A DNA stretch of 64,000 nt from Heterodera schachtii (GCA_023374025.1 SIJG01000007.1:1655852-1719851), one strand, 5' to 3'; shown: positions 35,377-47,186, numbered from the stretch's first letter. Numbers and translations: made by a program. Notes: generated by a model from the letters alone, not told the origin.

Positions 35377-36401
35377 CAGAACGTGTGAAACAACAGTTGA
35401 TCATCAACAGAGCACAACCAATCAGTGAAACAGTCAGGGAGAAGCAGAGAAGCAGCGGACTGACTAATAGGGGGGGGGGGGGGCAGTTCATTTTCCATGG
35501 GACCCCCCCCCCCCCCCCCTCTGCCGTCAATCCTTGGGATTTGTTGTCCCTCAGCCCTTTTTCTGCTGCTGTTTGACTCACCCGCCAAAATTATTTTCAC
35601 AATTGTTAATAAATTTTTAATTTTGTCTTTCATTGAGAATAAATTATTTGTTTACTTTTGCTCGCTGTTTTGATCACTGATCAGCAGCTGATTGATTCCC
35701 CAATTGTCATCACAAAATGCGTGATAAACTTCCCCCATTGCCTTTTTAATCCGCCGCCATTCTTCGGTCTTTTTTTCTTTTTTTTATACCCCCAAATTTC
35801 GTTCGTTTTTAATTCCTTTTTTTGTCACTTTTTGTGCCGTTCTCCCCCCCCCCCTTCGCTTTCTCTTTCACTTTTTCATTCAATCGAATGGTCCCTCCCT
35901 TTTCCCTTTTCTCCTTTCTCCGCTCACTCATCGGCCAATTCAATTCGTTCTTTTTCTTCTCTTTTGCCAATTCTTTTGTTGACATTTCCTAAATACTTCG
36001 CCATTTTCCCCCTTTCGATAATTTATTTGGCCTTTTGTTTTGTTTATTTTTCAACTCTTCGGCGATTTACCCGTAAAAATTGAAATGACTTAAAATAGGT
36101 CTTTCCCCATTCCTTGCTCCTTCCGCTGCTGCGCTTCGTTCGACTTCCTTTCCTTCCTCATCCCTTTCCTTCTCCTCTTCCTCTTTTTCCTTCCATCCCT
36201 CCTCCATTTTTTCTTCCTCCTCCTCTTCCTCTTTTTCCTTCCTTCCCTCCTCCATTTTTTCTTCCTCCTCCTCTTCCTCTTTTTCCTTCCTTCCCTCTTC
36301 CTCTTTTTCCCCATTTCGTCTCTCCTTCCTCCTCTTATTCCTCTTTTTCCCCATTTCTCTTCCCTTCCGTCCGCTGTTTTTCCTCCGTCGTGCCATTGCC
36401 A
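35377..36401. repeat. Low-complexity region with G14/C17 inverted homopolymers and pyrimidine repeats
   Basis: G14 at 35470-35483 and C17 at 35503-35519 face each other across about 19 bp and could fold as a hairpin. 35640-36100 is T/C-rich. 36150-36320 holds about three copies of a CTTCCTCC-type unit of roughly 50 bp (TTTTTTCTTCCTCCTCCTCT core). Open frames on both strands (Phe/Pro/Leu-rich or Glu/Lys-rich) follow from this bias; I do not call them genes. Confidence 0.6.
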
Positions 36402-36686
36402 ATGTTTTCTTCTTCTTCCAATGGCCTTTTTCTGCTCTTTTGCGCTTCGCTCGTTCTTCTGCTGATTGTCGCCTTCGTTCTGTTCGTTTTGCTCTTCCGT
36501 TTCTTTTCCCCGTCCAAAAAAACGAAAACGGAAAAGAAACAAAAGGAGAAAAACGGAGAAGAAAAGGCAAAAGGGAGGGCAACAGAACAAATGGACAACG
36601 GACAAAGGGACAACGGACAAAGAGACAACGGACAAAGGGACAAACTCGTATTCCATGGTGAGGAAACAAAGGGCAAATTGAATTAA
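36402..36686 (+). CDS. Possible small single-pass membrane protein
   Basis: An ATG at 36402 opens a 94-residue frame: MFSSSSNGLFLLFCASLVLL continues into a strongly hydrophobic segment (about residues 8-31), then FRFFSPSKKTKTEKKQKEK, a basic tail, and three copies of a DNGQR pentapeptide unit (36593-36640, 15-bp repeats) before DKLVFHGEETKGKLN. The layout is that of a signal-anchor with charged cytoplasmic tail. It lies at the edge of a low-complexity region and has no recognised family, so it may be fortuitous. Confidence 0.3.
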   Translation: MFSSSSNGLFLLFCASLVLLLIVAFVLFVLLFRFFSPSKKTKTEKKQKEKNGEEKAKGRATEQMDNGQRDNGQRDNGQRDKLVFHGEETKGKLN

Positions 36687-36986
36687 AAATGGCACTTCAA
36701 AGACATTTCGTTGGCTGATGATTCAGCGGCAAAAGAATCTGATGGGAAATTGCCGAAAATTGTGCTTACAACTGCTTCAATGAGAACACAAAGGCTGTAA
36801 CCTCAAATTGACACACACAGTACCCGACCCAACACATACCGTATTCCCCCCCCCCCCCTCTCTTAATGATGATCATCCTTTTTTTATCTCATTTTAAAAG
36901 CTCAATATGAATAAATTAAAAATGATTTGAATCGGAATTTCAATAAAATAAAAAATAAATAAATGAAAAATTGGAGAGAATTAATT

Positions 36987-38591
36987 TTAATGAGAGCCAA
37001 CGGAAGGAAAAAACTTAACAAAAAGAAAAATGAACAGAAGGAAAAGCAGCAAAAGCAGACCAACGACGAGCAGAACGACAACGCACTTTAAACGCTGAGC
37101 CGAACTTTTGTAAGAGACCGCGCGATTGACTTGGACATTGGCATGGCCAACGAAGTCAGAAGCGGACTGAACATGCGACTCAATGCAATCCACGAGAACG
37201 CCCTGGACGGAGAAGAAGCATTGGATTGGAAAAAAAGACAAAAGCCAAAATGAATCCGAGGGGGACGAACCCCCCCCCCCCCCCCAAATGGACCTGCGAG
37301 TGGACCAATTGGAGCATGTCCTGGAAACAGTCGTTCAGTTCGCCGATGGTCCTCTCGAGTTGGAGCAGTTCAACGTGGCGAGAGGAGGCATCCTCCTGAT
37401 GGAAACAGAACGAAAAAACAAATTAGCAAAAGAGAGAGAGAAAGGGACGGACCAACGCGGACTGAGCAGCGAAAGAAATGGGAGAAATTCGACGGAAGAA
37501 AATGTCCTCGGAATTGTCGGCCAGCAAATGATTCACTTCGTCCGCGCTGATGTGTTCCCCGGCCAATTCCAACTGACGTCGGACGCGCCCTTCAAAAGGA
37601 CAAATTACGAAGGGGAGAGGAGGGGGGGGGGGGGGGAAATTGGGGGGAAGTGCCGAGTTTAGGGCATAATGCCAATGAGTGAGTGCCGTGGCCAACTCAC
37701 TGTTCACGCGCTGTCGGTAGTCCTCCTGCGCCGACGCGAACATTTCCAAGACTTCGTTGAGTCTTCTGATCAGTTGCTCACTACAATTGACTTCTCTTTC
37801 TGATCAAATCCCACACTGATCAGTTCCTTCCGCCATTCCACCTGTGAATTTTCCGCATTCGCCTAAACGCGTCGCCCGCCGTCCCTTGCGTTTCCAAGTC
37901 GCGGCACAAATGACGCAATTTCGGGCGGAGTTTCGCACTCCGCTGGCGAATCTCATCGATCAGTGTGTCCAACTGATTCTGCTCAATTTATGAAGTCGGA
38001 ATTGCTTTTTGAAAGCATTAATTCCAGAATCCTTTTCCTAGCATTACGGTCTCGAATCTCGACTTGAAAAAGTCTCGGTTAAAGTCTTACCTCTCGACTT
38101 TTCAACTTTTTACACCCCCTAATAATTGTTTTTCGGTTAATATTTATAGCATTTATTTTTAATATTTTTTTGCCCCCCTTTTTGTGTCCCTTTGCTTTTC
38201 CTCCCCTTTTTGACCTTTTCCTCCGGTCTGACCACCGTTTGTCCCAGAATTGTTTCCTGCACTTCCACCATCGTCCGAATGCGCCGTTCGATTTCCTCCA
38301 CGGATTGTCGCATTTGTGTGATGCGATCGAGCGAAGGATCGCCAGAGGATTGGAGCGATTGAACGTTTAGCAAAGGGGCGGGGATTGGAGAGGGCGAAGG
38401 GCGTCCATTGGGAAAAGCCTTGGCAAAAGGGAAAAGCATTCATTTGGCCAAACGAAAAGGTACAAAATTTGGCAGGATTTGGCTTATTTTCCCTCCCCTT
38501 GACATATTCGTTCTCTTTCGCTTAATTCACTTAATTAACAATCCCTCCTCCGATTGACCTTTTGAAGTTCGTTCAGCCGATCGCGGACCAT
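36987..38591 (-). CDS. Syntaxin (Qa-SNARE)
   Basis: Plasma-membrane type t-SNARE that drives vesicle fusion. The start ATG at 38591 gives MVRDRLNELQK, the usual syntaxin-1/2 opening. The Habc part is seen as SLDRITQMRQSVEEIERRIR with MVEVQETILGQTVVRPEEKV, LDTLIDEIRQRS, KLRPKLRHLCRDLETQG and RQRVNSELATALTH. The SNARE region reads FEGRVRRQLELAGEHISADE, RHVELLQLERTIGELNDCF, and, after an intron with a C16 run (plus strand 37270-37285), VLVDCIESHVQSASDFVGHA with QVNRAVSYKSSAQRLK. The C-terminal anchor (CVVVLLVVGLLLLLFLLFIF) ends at 36987. A second intron carries a G14 run (about 37621-37636). Which syntaxin subgroup is not resolved. Confidence 0.88.
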
Positions 38592-38759
38592 GCCAAAGAA
38601 TTGAAAAGGCAATTAAACGACTAATTAATTAGTTAAACACTTTGAATTGGTTATTTTGGATGAAATGAAGTGAAATGGCAAATGAAAATGGTGCTGCTGT
38701 TGTTGCTAATACAATATTTCCAATTGAGGAAAGATGAGATGAAAACAGCAAACAAACAG

Positions 38760-39131
38760 TGCAAAGGGACAGCCGCGCAAATGGGACAGCTAACGGAAGA
38801 GAAAGGAAGAGAGAAGGAGAGAGCACAGGAAAAACAGAGGGATCGAGAGTGAAAGAGAGTGGGAGAAATGGTAAGGAGAAAGAAAAAGAGAGTGGAGGGA
38901 GAGAAAAAAGAGAGAGAGGAGGGAGAGAAAAGAGGAGGGGGGGAGAAAGGGAGAGTGGTAGGGAGGGGGGGGGGACGGAGGGAGAGAAGCGATAGAAGAG
39001 GGAGAGAAAAAAGAGAGAGAGGAGGGAAAAAAGAGAGAGAGCGGGGGAGAGAAAAGAGGAGAGAGTGGGAAGAGTGGGATAGGAGGGAGTGAATGAGAGA
39101 GCGGAGGGAGAGAAGAAGATGGGAAGGGAAA

Positions 39132-39164
<33 letters not shown>

Positions 39165-39180
39165 AGAGCAAAGGAACTGC
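38760..39180. repeat. GA-rich low-complexity tract
   Basis: About 420 bp of imperfect GAGA/GGAGA repeats on the plus strand, with a G10 run near 38967. It lies between the syntaxin start and the 3' end of the homeobox gene. The opposite strand reads as a long Ser/Leu/Pro open frame, a by-product of the repeat. Confidence 0.8.
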
Positions 39181-39465
39181 AGTTGATAGAGAAAAAAAGC
39201 ACAGCTGGAGGGGAACTCGAGGGATGGGGCGGGGGACTAAGGAGTTAAGGATGACAGTCACATCCCCCGGGGGAAGGGGAGGGGACGAAACAAAGAAAAG
39301 AAAGAAATGCGCGAAGAATGGCACAAAAAGAGGCGAAAATGTCAAATAATCACTTAAAACAAACAACAATAATAATAATAATTTCTTTAAATTGGTTAAT
39401 TAATACAACCGCTCATCGATAATAGCCAAAAGTTTGTTTAAAATGAAATTATTTGTCGCTTTTGC

Positions 39466-41090
39466 TCATTCCCTCTCATTTTTTGGCTCCAATTCGATTC
39501 TTTGAGCGGCGGACTGTTGAGCATTGTTGAAGTAGTAATTGTTGGTCTGCTGATAATAAGCGGACGGATGAACGAACGGCGCCAATTGCTGAGGGACTTG
39601 GCCAGGGGAAGCGTAGGGCGAGGAGAGAAAGCCGGCGGAAGCGTAGCCGGAGGGGACGGACCAACCTAAGGGGGGGGGGGGAAAGTGCCGAATTGGGGGA
39701 GGGACGGGGGGAAATGCCGAATTGGGGGAGGACGAACCACTGTAAAAGGAGGGCACTTGGGACGGAAAATTGGACGCCGCCGCCATCAGAGAGCCCATCT
39801 CAGCGGAGGACGACGAAATGGGCGGGAAGGAGGCGGAAGAGGAGGAGGAAGAGGAAGAGGAGGGCGGTAAGTTGGGGCCGTACATGAACGGATCGATCTG
39901 TGGGATCAGCAGACCCTTCTGAAAATCGTAGGGCAGCGGAAAGGAGGCGGAAGACGAAGCGGAAGTGGCGGACGGGGGATGGGCCGCCTTTTGCCGGTCG
40001 GAAGATGGGAAGGCGCAAGAGGAAGAGGAAGAAGCCTTAAATGACAATGCAATCAGTTGATCATTTCCTACCATTATCCCCCTAATAGCCCTTAATATGA
40101 CAATTCAATCGGTTGATCATTCCCTCCATTATCCCTCTAATAGCCACCTTGTTTCCCCGCTCTGCTTCTGTCCCCCCACTGCTCATGGTCTTTTTTCGCG
40201 GTGGTTGCTGGTTCTCCTCCTCCGTGTCCTCCACCGATTCTTCCCTTTTCGTCACCGTCCGTTCGTCCCCATTCCGTCGCTTTTCGCCCTTCACAAAGCT
40301 CCCAATTGCCGTCGATGGAATCGAAAGCGGCGCATTTGTGCCGTGGCAATGCGTTCCCGTTCTGATCTGTTCCATTTTCGTTTCGTTCCGTCCCTTAATT
40401 TTGGCCTAAATCCGTCCCATTTCTTTGTGTGCTTTCCCATTCACAAAACCTTGGCTCTTCGGTTTTTGAACCAAACCTAAAAAAGAGAGAAAAAAAAAGA
40501 AAAACGAAAAACGAAGGAATTGAAAAGTCGGACAAAAGCAAAAACCAGCCGAGTTCACCTGCACTTTGACGTCGGTCAGCTGAAGACTCTTGGCGATTTG
40601 TTCTCGAATTTGCACGTCCGGATAAGGGTTGCTTTTGAAGCTCCTCTCCAAGTAACTCAGCTGCTGTTCCGAATATTTGGTGCGTTCTCTTTTGCCAGAA
40701 GACATCAAAGACGGATGGGCCAAGGAAAGGGAGGAGGACGAAGTGCCGGAGAAGGAGCAAGGCGGGGAACAGAGTGACTGGCACGCGTTGGAGGAGGACG
40801 GGCCGTGGGGGAGCATCGACGGCACGGAGAACGGACTGAACCGGCTGGGGTTTAGCGGGTAATTGGCCAAACGAGCACTGACTGATTGTGCTCAATTTTG
40901 CACTGATTGTACTAATTGGTCACCACCTGCTCGAAGCCGAACAGCCGGCGAAGTTGTGGAAGTTGACGGCCGAAGTGAACGCGTCCAACATCAGCAGAGA
41001 AGTGGCCGATTTGGCCGTTTCAGCGGACGACGGACTGCTGTTGGTGGCGAAATGACTGTTGTGCAGCAAAGAGGAGGGCGGTTGATACAT
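39466..41090 (-). CDS. Paired-like homeobox protein with Lys50 (K50 class)
   Basis: Transcription factor. The first ATG in frame is at 41090 (MYQPPSSLLHNSHFATNSSP). A second exon reads ANYPLNPSRFSPFSVPSM and continues into the homeodomain, KRERTKYSEQQLSYLERSFK, SNPYPDVQIREQIAKSLQ, LTDVKVQ, then an intron, then VWFKNRRAK. Lys replaces Gln at position 50 (WFKNRR), as in Otx, Pitx and Goosecoid proteins. The intron between residues 46 and 47 is the position typical of paired-like genes. The C-terminal part is Ser/Pro-rich (SSSSSSSSSASFPPI, PFMYGPNLPPS) and ends RIELEPKNERE at 39466. Helix 1-2 sequence does not match any single K50 family well, so I leave the symbol empty. Confidence 0.8.
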
Positions 41091-43579
41091 TGGGAAAAGT
41101 GGCAAAATAAAAAGCGAAAAAGCGGGGGCAGAAGGGGGGGGGGAGGGTGCTTTTGTGAAAAGTTAGAAAAATTATAAGAAACGGCCTCCGCTGAAGGCAT
41201 TGAGAGCACATTGATGATTTTAATTGGATCGAATTAGACACTGACGACCACAAATTGTTGCCCGAAGACAACAAATGGCGGCACATAATTCGTCTGCCAC
41301 TTACCAACCAACCAGGCATAATTTTGCACAAATTAATTGGCAAAATGGAAAGTCACCGCCCCGGGGGGAGGGGGGGGGGGGAGAGTTTGTTGTACTTCCA
41401 CCCTCATACGATTCTTATCAAATCCATTTGCTTAATTGAGTTGACAGGGCTTATGGAATATCAACTGAGGGAGGGGGGGGGGGAGTTATAATAATCATCG
41501 GTGGGGCGGCGATGAGAGTAATCGGGCGGATTTGTGCCGTTGGGGTGTGTCAGGGGATGGGCGTGGATGATGAGGGGGAAGCAAACCCAACATTACCGTA
41601 CCTTTCCCCTCCCAAACCGTCGTCCCCCCCCCGTCCTCCCCGGGTGTCCATCATCCGTCCGTAATCCTTCGCTTTTCAAATTGCGAATGTTTCGCGGTGT
41701 CCAATTTTCTCAAAAAAAAAAACACCAAACAAAAAAACAATACATTATGAAGGAATGCAATTGTAAACTGCCGAGTTTACCTCGCCGATTCCTCCCCCGC
41801 CCCCCCCCCCCCCCGGGCGCATCATTCGCCATTTTGCGCCGTTGTTTAAGCGGATTGGCGGAGATTAACGCGGCGAATGATCACCCGAAAAATGGGAGAG
41901 TAAAAGCACCACACAGCACAATTTGCAAAGAGTCTTTGCCAAACATTTGCAGTCCAATTCGAAAGGCGACAGAAAAGAATGGCCGTAGGACATTTTGAGA
42001 AGAAATCTTTAAGAAAGTGCCATTGGAATATTGGCACTTATTTTTATGGTTTAAAAATTTCCGGCATTTTCGCCTGACTCTCGTCTCCGCACAATGAAAA
42101 ACATTCGAATAAATTTCGATAAGATTGTTACTGATCAGTGCCGCTGATCACTCTCTCTGCTGCTGTTCCCTTTCCATTCATTTTTCATTTTTGCCCTTCG
42201 GCTTTCTCTCCGCAAATGCCCAAAGGCATTGTTCCCATATCGTACCCAGCGGGGGGGGGGGGGGGGGGGGGAGGGAATCCTTCGCATTCGCACCGTCAAT
42301 TGTTCTGTCCAAATCGAATTTTATCCCTCAAGGCACTTTCACATAGCCAGCAGGAAATGGATACGAATGAACACATTGAAATGAAAAAATAATGAATCCC
42401 CTCGGGGGTTTCCCTTCAAACACTTGCCAAACCCATTCATTCATAATCCAAAGCGAACGGCGTGATTGAATTCATTTTACCGTTACCCCCCCCCCCCCCC
42501 CGCCTCTCGTCGCCCTTCAAATGTTCTTCCATCGGTCACAGTCCATCAAACATCGCCAAATCACCGGCAAAATGGGGGAGAGGGAGAGGGGGAGAGAATG
42601 CCGAAAACATCCCTTAGCACGGCACCAATCGGCCGCTTCCTTTGATGTTTTGTGCCGTTCCTCCACACGATTTGTTTAAGTGCTCTTTTCCTCCGTACGG
42701 GATAATCCCACCACACGCGGGGGAGGGGAAAGGCCAATCCGATGGAAGGGAGAAAACCATGCCAATCATTGGACAGAAAAAAGGGGGAGGGGAAGAATTT
42801 GGACAATTCAAAACATAAAAAACGAAGGTGTATAAGAAATGACAAATTAATAATTTCGATTAAAATTGCCAAATTTTTGGAAATGAATCAATTAATTGAG
42901 GGGGAGGAGGAACGGCACGGCTAATTAAGGGATCATCCGTCGTCGTTGGGGGATGACGCGAGGAAGGCGAAGGAACGGCGGATGGAGCAAATTGGACGGC
43001 GCAGGTGAGAAGGAAACGCATCTTCGGAGAAACGGCCAAAAAACGCGTGGTCAAAGCGACCATTGCAAAAGCAATGGTCCGCTTCACTTCTCACTTCGGC
43101 TCGAAGTGCCGTCTTTTTGGTGCCAAAGTTTCGTCGCCTTTGCTCCTCACAATGGCACTCGTCGCCACCCAATGGGACGGGGGAGGGGGGGGGGGGGGAG
43201 AGGGCGGGGGAGGCGAATGCTCCCCCGGGGAATGCCCTCCCCTCCCTCCCCCCAAACTCTCCCAATTCCGCGCTGTCCTCAATATTTCCAAGTGTTCCTT
43301 TTTGAGGCCTTTCCAACCCTCAAAAACCCTCATCAGCGCAAAAACAGCCAATTGCTCTTTTTCTTTGCCGCACAAATCGCCTGAGGGTGAAGTGCCGCCC
43401 CTCAGCCAAAACGGTCCCTTTTTGTCGTCCGCTCACACCTTAACGAAAAAAGCACCGAACAGGTGCCAACAACAACAAACACACGGAGAAACGAACGCAA
43501 TGCTTTATTAAACCCATTTTATTTCACAATAAATACAATAAAAAGGCACATTTTATGATGGAAATAAATAAACAAAAAT
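41091..43579. other. Gene-poor stretch with many G/C homopolymers
   Basis: About 2.5 kb between the homeobox and GnT-IV genes. Homopolymers include a G run near 41369-41379, G11 near 41473, C14 near 41801-41814, G21 at 42251-42271, C16 at 42486-42501 and G11 near 43188-43198. Several open frames exist (for example 43005-43511 plus and 42860-43087 minus, the latter with a hydrophobic start), but their codon patterns and lack of family resemblance do not support a gene. Confidence 0.45.
42251..42271. repeat. Mono-G tract, 21 G
   Basis: The longest uninterrupted homopolymer I see in the window. Such G tracts can form G-quadruplexes; in C. elegans, tracts of this length need the FANCJ-type helicase DOG-1 to avoid deletions. 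Confidence 0.95.
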
Positions 43580-46529
43580 TCACGTGACAATTTGAATGGC
43601 TGTCATTGCAAAATGTTCAATCGCTTTTGTCCAATCGCCACCCGAAAGAGAAATTCGAATGGAACGAACATTCTTCAGGGAAGGCTTGGCAACAAGCAGA
43701 AAATAGTCATGGAGAGGAGACGAATTTGGTGGGGGAAAGGAGGAAAAAAGGGAAAAAGCATCGGAGGAAAAGGAGGAAAAATTGGAGGGGGAAAAGGAGG
43801 AAAGGGGGGAAAAGGAGTGGAGGAAACGGACACGGAGGAGCGAATTGGGCAACGGAACGGAAGGACAAATTGGCGGAAAATTGGACGACAAAAAACAGAC
43901 GAAAACCTAAGAGAAAAAGCGAATTAATTGGAAGGAAAAATGCCAATTTAAAGCAAAAATGAGAGGAAACGCACCTCGGAGTTCCGCCATCGGATTCTGT
44001 GCGTACCCAAATTCGACCAGTGTCAGTCCATCGTCCGTTTCGTCGGCGTCGTTTTGTCTCAATTCCGTGCCGTTCATTGTAATCGGTGCGTTCTTCTCGT
44101 AAAATGCGTGCCATTGTTCCGTCGTCGCCCTTTCGGCCTGCACTTCGTCCAACGGCGGATTTTCGTTCACTAACGGCGCAATTGCTTTGTTACGGTTGAA
44201 GCGCGTCTCGGACAAATTCTGCTTTTTGCCCGGCAGCGACGAATGGCGGCCGATGTGTTGGAAAAGCGGCGGATTCCGACGGAAAACGACGACGTTCAAA
44301 ATGTTCTGGGCAAAGAGTGAAAAAGCGAAGGAATGAATGCTTCTGATCGCAGCTTCGCAAATGCTTCTCCCTTCTCACCTTTTTGATGCATTGCTTTTCG
44401 CTGTCGTCAAGACTACAATATTTTGAAGAGATAAATTTGGTGAGAATCCAATCGACGGGTTGCCATTTGTAAAGGAGAAGCACAAAGTAAGCCAAGTGGA
44501 GGAGATCATCGCCTGAAAAGGAAGGCAAAGTGAGCGGAAGGAAGCGACAGAGGAGGAGGAAGAGGAGGAAGAAGAGGAGTAGGAGGAAGATGAAGAGGAA
44601 GAGGAGGAGGAGGAGGAAAGAGGAGGAGGGAGGAGGAGGACGGAAGACCGACCATTGTGGAACAAACGGCCGATGAAGCCCAAATTGGAGAATTCGCATA
44701 CGAAAAAGTCGGGGTGGGCATTGGCGAAACGGTGCAACTCACTGAGAAAACCTAAAAAACAAAAATAAATGTAAAACGAATTCCATTTTGCTTAAATCCC
44801 CCCCCCCCGGTTAAGGGCCTGCCCCTCCCATTTTCATTTGCCGATTTGCCCTTCCCCACCACTGTTCACCCGGCACTGTGATGATGTCGTCCTCCAATTG
44901 CACGTAAAAGCGTGCCTCGGGCCTCTCCTTCCGCGTGTGAAACATCGCATACGCATAATCCAAACTTTGTTTGGTCCGCCAGTGCATTCTGTCCGGCGGA
45001 TCGCCGAGAGTCGACGGAATTCTGTCGAAATTTGGAGGGAACCTGAAAAGGAAGGGAAATGGTGAAAAAGGGGGAGGGACAGAGGGGACAGAGGGGGGGA
45101 AGTGATCAGAATATGAAGAGGGACGGACAAACAAAGTCTGATCCGTTCATTAGAAAACATTTGATTTGTCTAAAAACGGACCATTCGCTTGGCGGAGTGA
45201 TCACTTCGATGAGTCCCCGCCTCACTTCCATCCCAAAATTCCGTTCAATTTCCTCCACCGTTTGCCCATAAATTTCCTCCAAATGCCTTTCCCACGGATT
45301 CTCCGACAAAACAATGACAATTTGCACCAAATGCTTCTCATTTTCGCGCATATTCGTGAAGAGATTGCGAAGAGTATCCACCAAATAATTGTGCTGCTAA
45401 TGACCGGTAAATGATTTGCTAATTGTTCGCTCACTTCTCTTCTGCGCATGCTCGGGATCACCAGCACCAATTCGGGCGGCGATCGGACCAATCGGTGGGC
45501 ACGGAGAAGCACTCGCGCATTCAAATCAGGCACCGCCCCTTTGTTCAAATGGGGCAAAAAGTCGAAAAGTGCCGTCGGGTCGATGCGTCTGGTAAATGCC
45601 GGTGCCATTTCGCCATCAAACGATGACTCATTGCCTTCTGCCGAATTCAGACGGTCAAACCAAACATTTCCAAGTCGCAAAGGCTTTTTGATTGCTGCGG
45701 CTGTCAGTTCGTTTTGCCCATTTGAAAGAGCTTCATTTTCTAAAAAATATATTTTTACAAATATTTTTTAATAATTTAACGCAGGGTTCCCAAGTTTTTT
45801 TTTTCAAATAAGGACAAACGAGGCTAAAACTAAGATTTTGACCCCAAAAATAAGATTTTTTTTTCTCATTTTAGCGCATATGCACTTTTTTGCGGCGCTT
45901 TTTTCCCAAAAAAAGTTAGAGAAAGTGGGGGGGGGGGGGATCCGGCGGTCGGTGCCGATAGGCGCCGCCGGAGATTTTTTTTTTGAAATTTTAAAGCAAT
46001 TTGTTAACAGATTTTGCCCAAAAATTGTCCAAATTTTGTGATTTTGAAGTTATGACTGTTCTTTAAGGCATTTTGGGCAATTACATTATTTGCTAACAGA
46101 TTTTCACCAAAAATTACCAATTCTTATGATTTTGAGCCAATTTTTTAAAAAGAAGTTTTGGGTTTTTGGGGCCGGCGGTGCCGATAGGCGCCGCCGGGAA
46201 AAATTTTTGAAAATTGGGAGTTTTGGTAGCATTTACATCAGCGAAATAAATCATTTAAGCATAAAAATTTAAAAAGTTTGGGAAAGCCTAAAAATAAGAC
46301 AAATCTTAGAAATAAGGACATTTTTAATTTCTAAGATGTGGCACCTCCAAATAAGGACAAATCTTAGAAATAAGGACACTTGGGAACCCTGATTAAACGA
46401 TAAACAAAAAACACCTCCGCTAAAAGAAAAGGCGAAGGAAAAGACGAGAAAAGTCAGCAGAGAAAGCGGCATAAAAAAAAGACTGAGGAAAAGAAATGCT
46501 TTTTTAATATTCCAACGGATTCTTTTCAT
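43580..46529 (-). CDS. GnT-IV family N-acetylglucosaminyltransferase (MGAT4-like)
   Basis: Golgi type II enzyme that adds the beta-1,4-GlcNAc branch on the alpha-1,3 arm of N-glycans. Exon 1 (46529-46415) reads MKRIRWNIKKAFLFLSLFFM plus PLSLLTFLVFSFAF, a signal anchor. Exon 2 starts at 45739 (ENEALSNGQNELTAAAIKKP). Catalytic region: SPPELVLVIPSMRRREVSEQ, NYLVDTLRNLFTNMRENEK, IVIVLSENPWERHLEEIYG, LIEVITPPSEW, RTKQSLDYAYAMFHTRKERP, and RFYVQLEDDIITVPG, where LEDD is the metal-binding acidic motif of this family. Then FVCEFSNLGFIGRLFHN, PVDWILTKFISSKYCSLDD, PPLFQHIGRHSSLPGKKQNL, and a C-terminal exon ending EHFAMTAIQIVT at 43580. Intron 1 is almost entirely a hAT-like miniature element. Confidence 0.88.
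45782..46391. mobile_element. hAT-like MITE in intron 1 of GnT-IV (610 bp)
   Basis: Terminal inverted repeat CAGGGTTCCCAAGT at the left, with its exact complement at the right end. Flanking 8-bp target duplication: ATTTAACG (45774-45781) and ATTAAACG (46392-46399), 7 of 8 matching. An 8-bp duplication and a CAGGG terminus are typical of hAT elements. No transposase frame is visible, so it is non-autonomous. Inside are a G12 run, several AAATAAGGACA repeats near the ends, and two copies of a hairpin module at about 45950 and 46170 (stem CCGGCGGTGCC, loop GATA). Confidence 0.85.
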
Positions 46530-47076
46530 CAATTTAAATTTGATTAAAAATATTTAATTAAAATCTGAAAAATAATTTTTTAATTCGGAATATTATTCAT
46601 AAAACTCCGAGAAAAGGTAAAAGGATGATCCGTCGTTTTGGGTGAAAATTCAATTTCAAATGGACTAAAATTAAAAAATGAATAATTTCACGAATTAAAA
46701 TTTTTATAATCACAATTGATAACTAGGGATGGGATTTTTAGGTTTTTATTTATTTTTTCTGCGGCTTTAACTCGACGAGAAATGCACGAAAAAAATTTTT
46801 GTTAGAAAATTATTCGTTTTAACTAGGGTTAAGCCCCGAGCCCTCGGGGGGCAAAAAGTCGGGTGCCGGGGACCTCGGGGGCCGTCATGTCGGGGGTCGG
46901 GTCGGGGGGAAGCTCAATTGTCGGGGGTCGGGGACCCCGATCGGGTAGTGATCAACGAAATTTTTTAACGAAAACTCAATTTTTATTTTTAAATTCCCGT
47001 AAATCTTCCTTTTTTTCACTTTAATCATCTGATTTCGTTAGCGCCAGCAAGAGTGAGTCCAAGCTGGCCTTTAAAC

Positions 47077-47186
47077 CAGGGTTACCCTTGAAAATTTCCC
47101 GAAATAAGAACATCGCTGGTCAAAAATAAGATTTTAGGGTCAAAAATAAGGACAAATCTTACAAATAATGACAAAGGATAACCCTG
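47077..47186. mobile_element. Micro-MITE, 110 bp, third nesting level
   Basis: Left terminus CAGGGTTACCCTT, right terminus AAGGATAACCCTG (one mismatch in the repeat). Perfect 8-bp target duplication CTTTAAAC at 47069-47076 and 47187-47194. The interior is made of AAATAAGGACAAATCTTA-type repeats also found near the ends of the 610-bp element at 45782, so it looks like a deletion derivative of the same family. It sits directly beside another relative starting at 47195. Confidence 0.88.

Noticed and set aside
36067..36669. Two 200-residue minus-strand frames and a 190-residue plus-strand frame
   Set aside because: They lie on a CTTCCTCC-type repeat; Glu/Lys/Arg- or Phe/Pro/Leu-rich frames are expected from base bias on both strands.
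38629..39369. 246-residue minus-strand frame rich in Ser, Leu, Pro
   Set aside because: It is the complement of the GA-rich tract; two frames stay open together, with no domain.
43005..43511. 168-residue plus-strand frame with poly-Gly
   Set aside because: Runs through a G11 homopolymer, and two other frames are also open; no domain.
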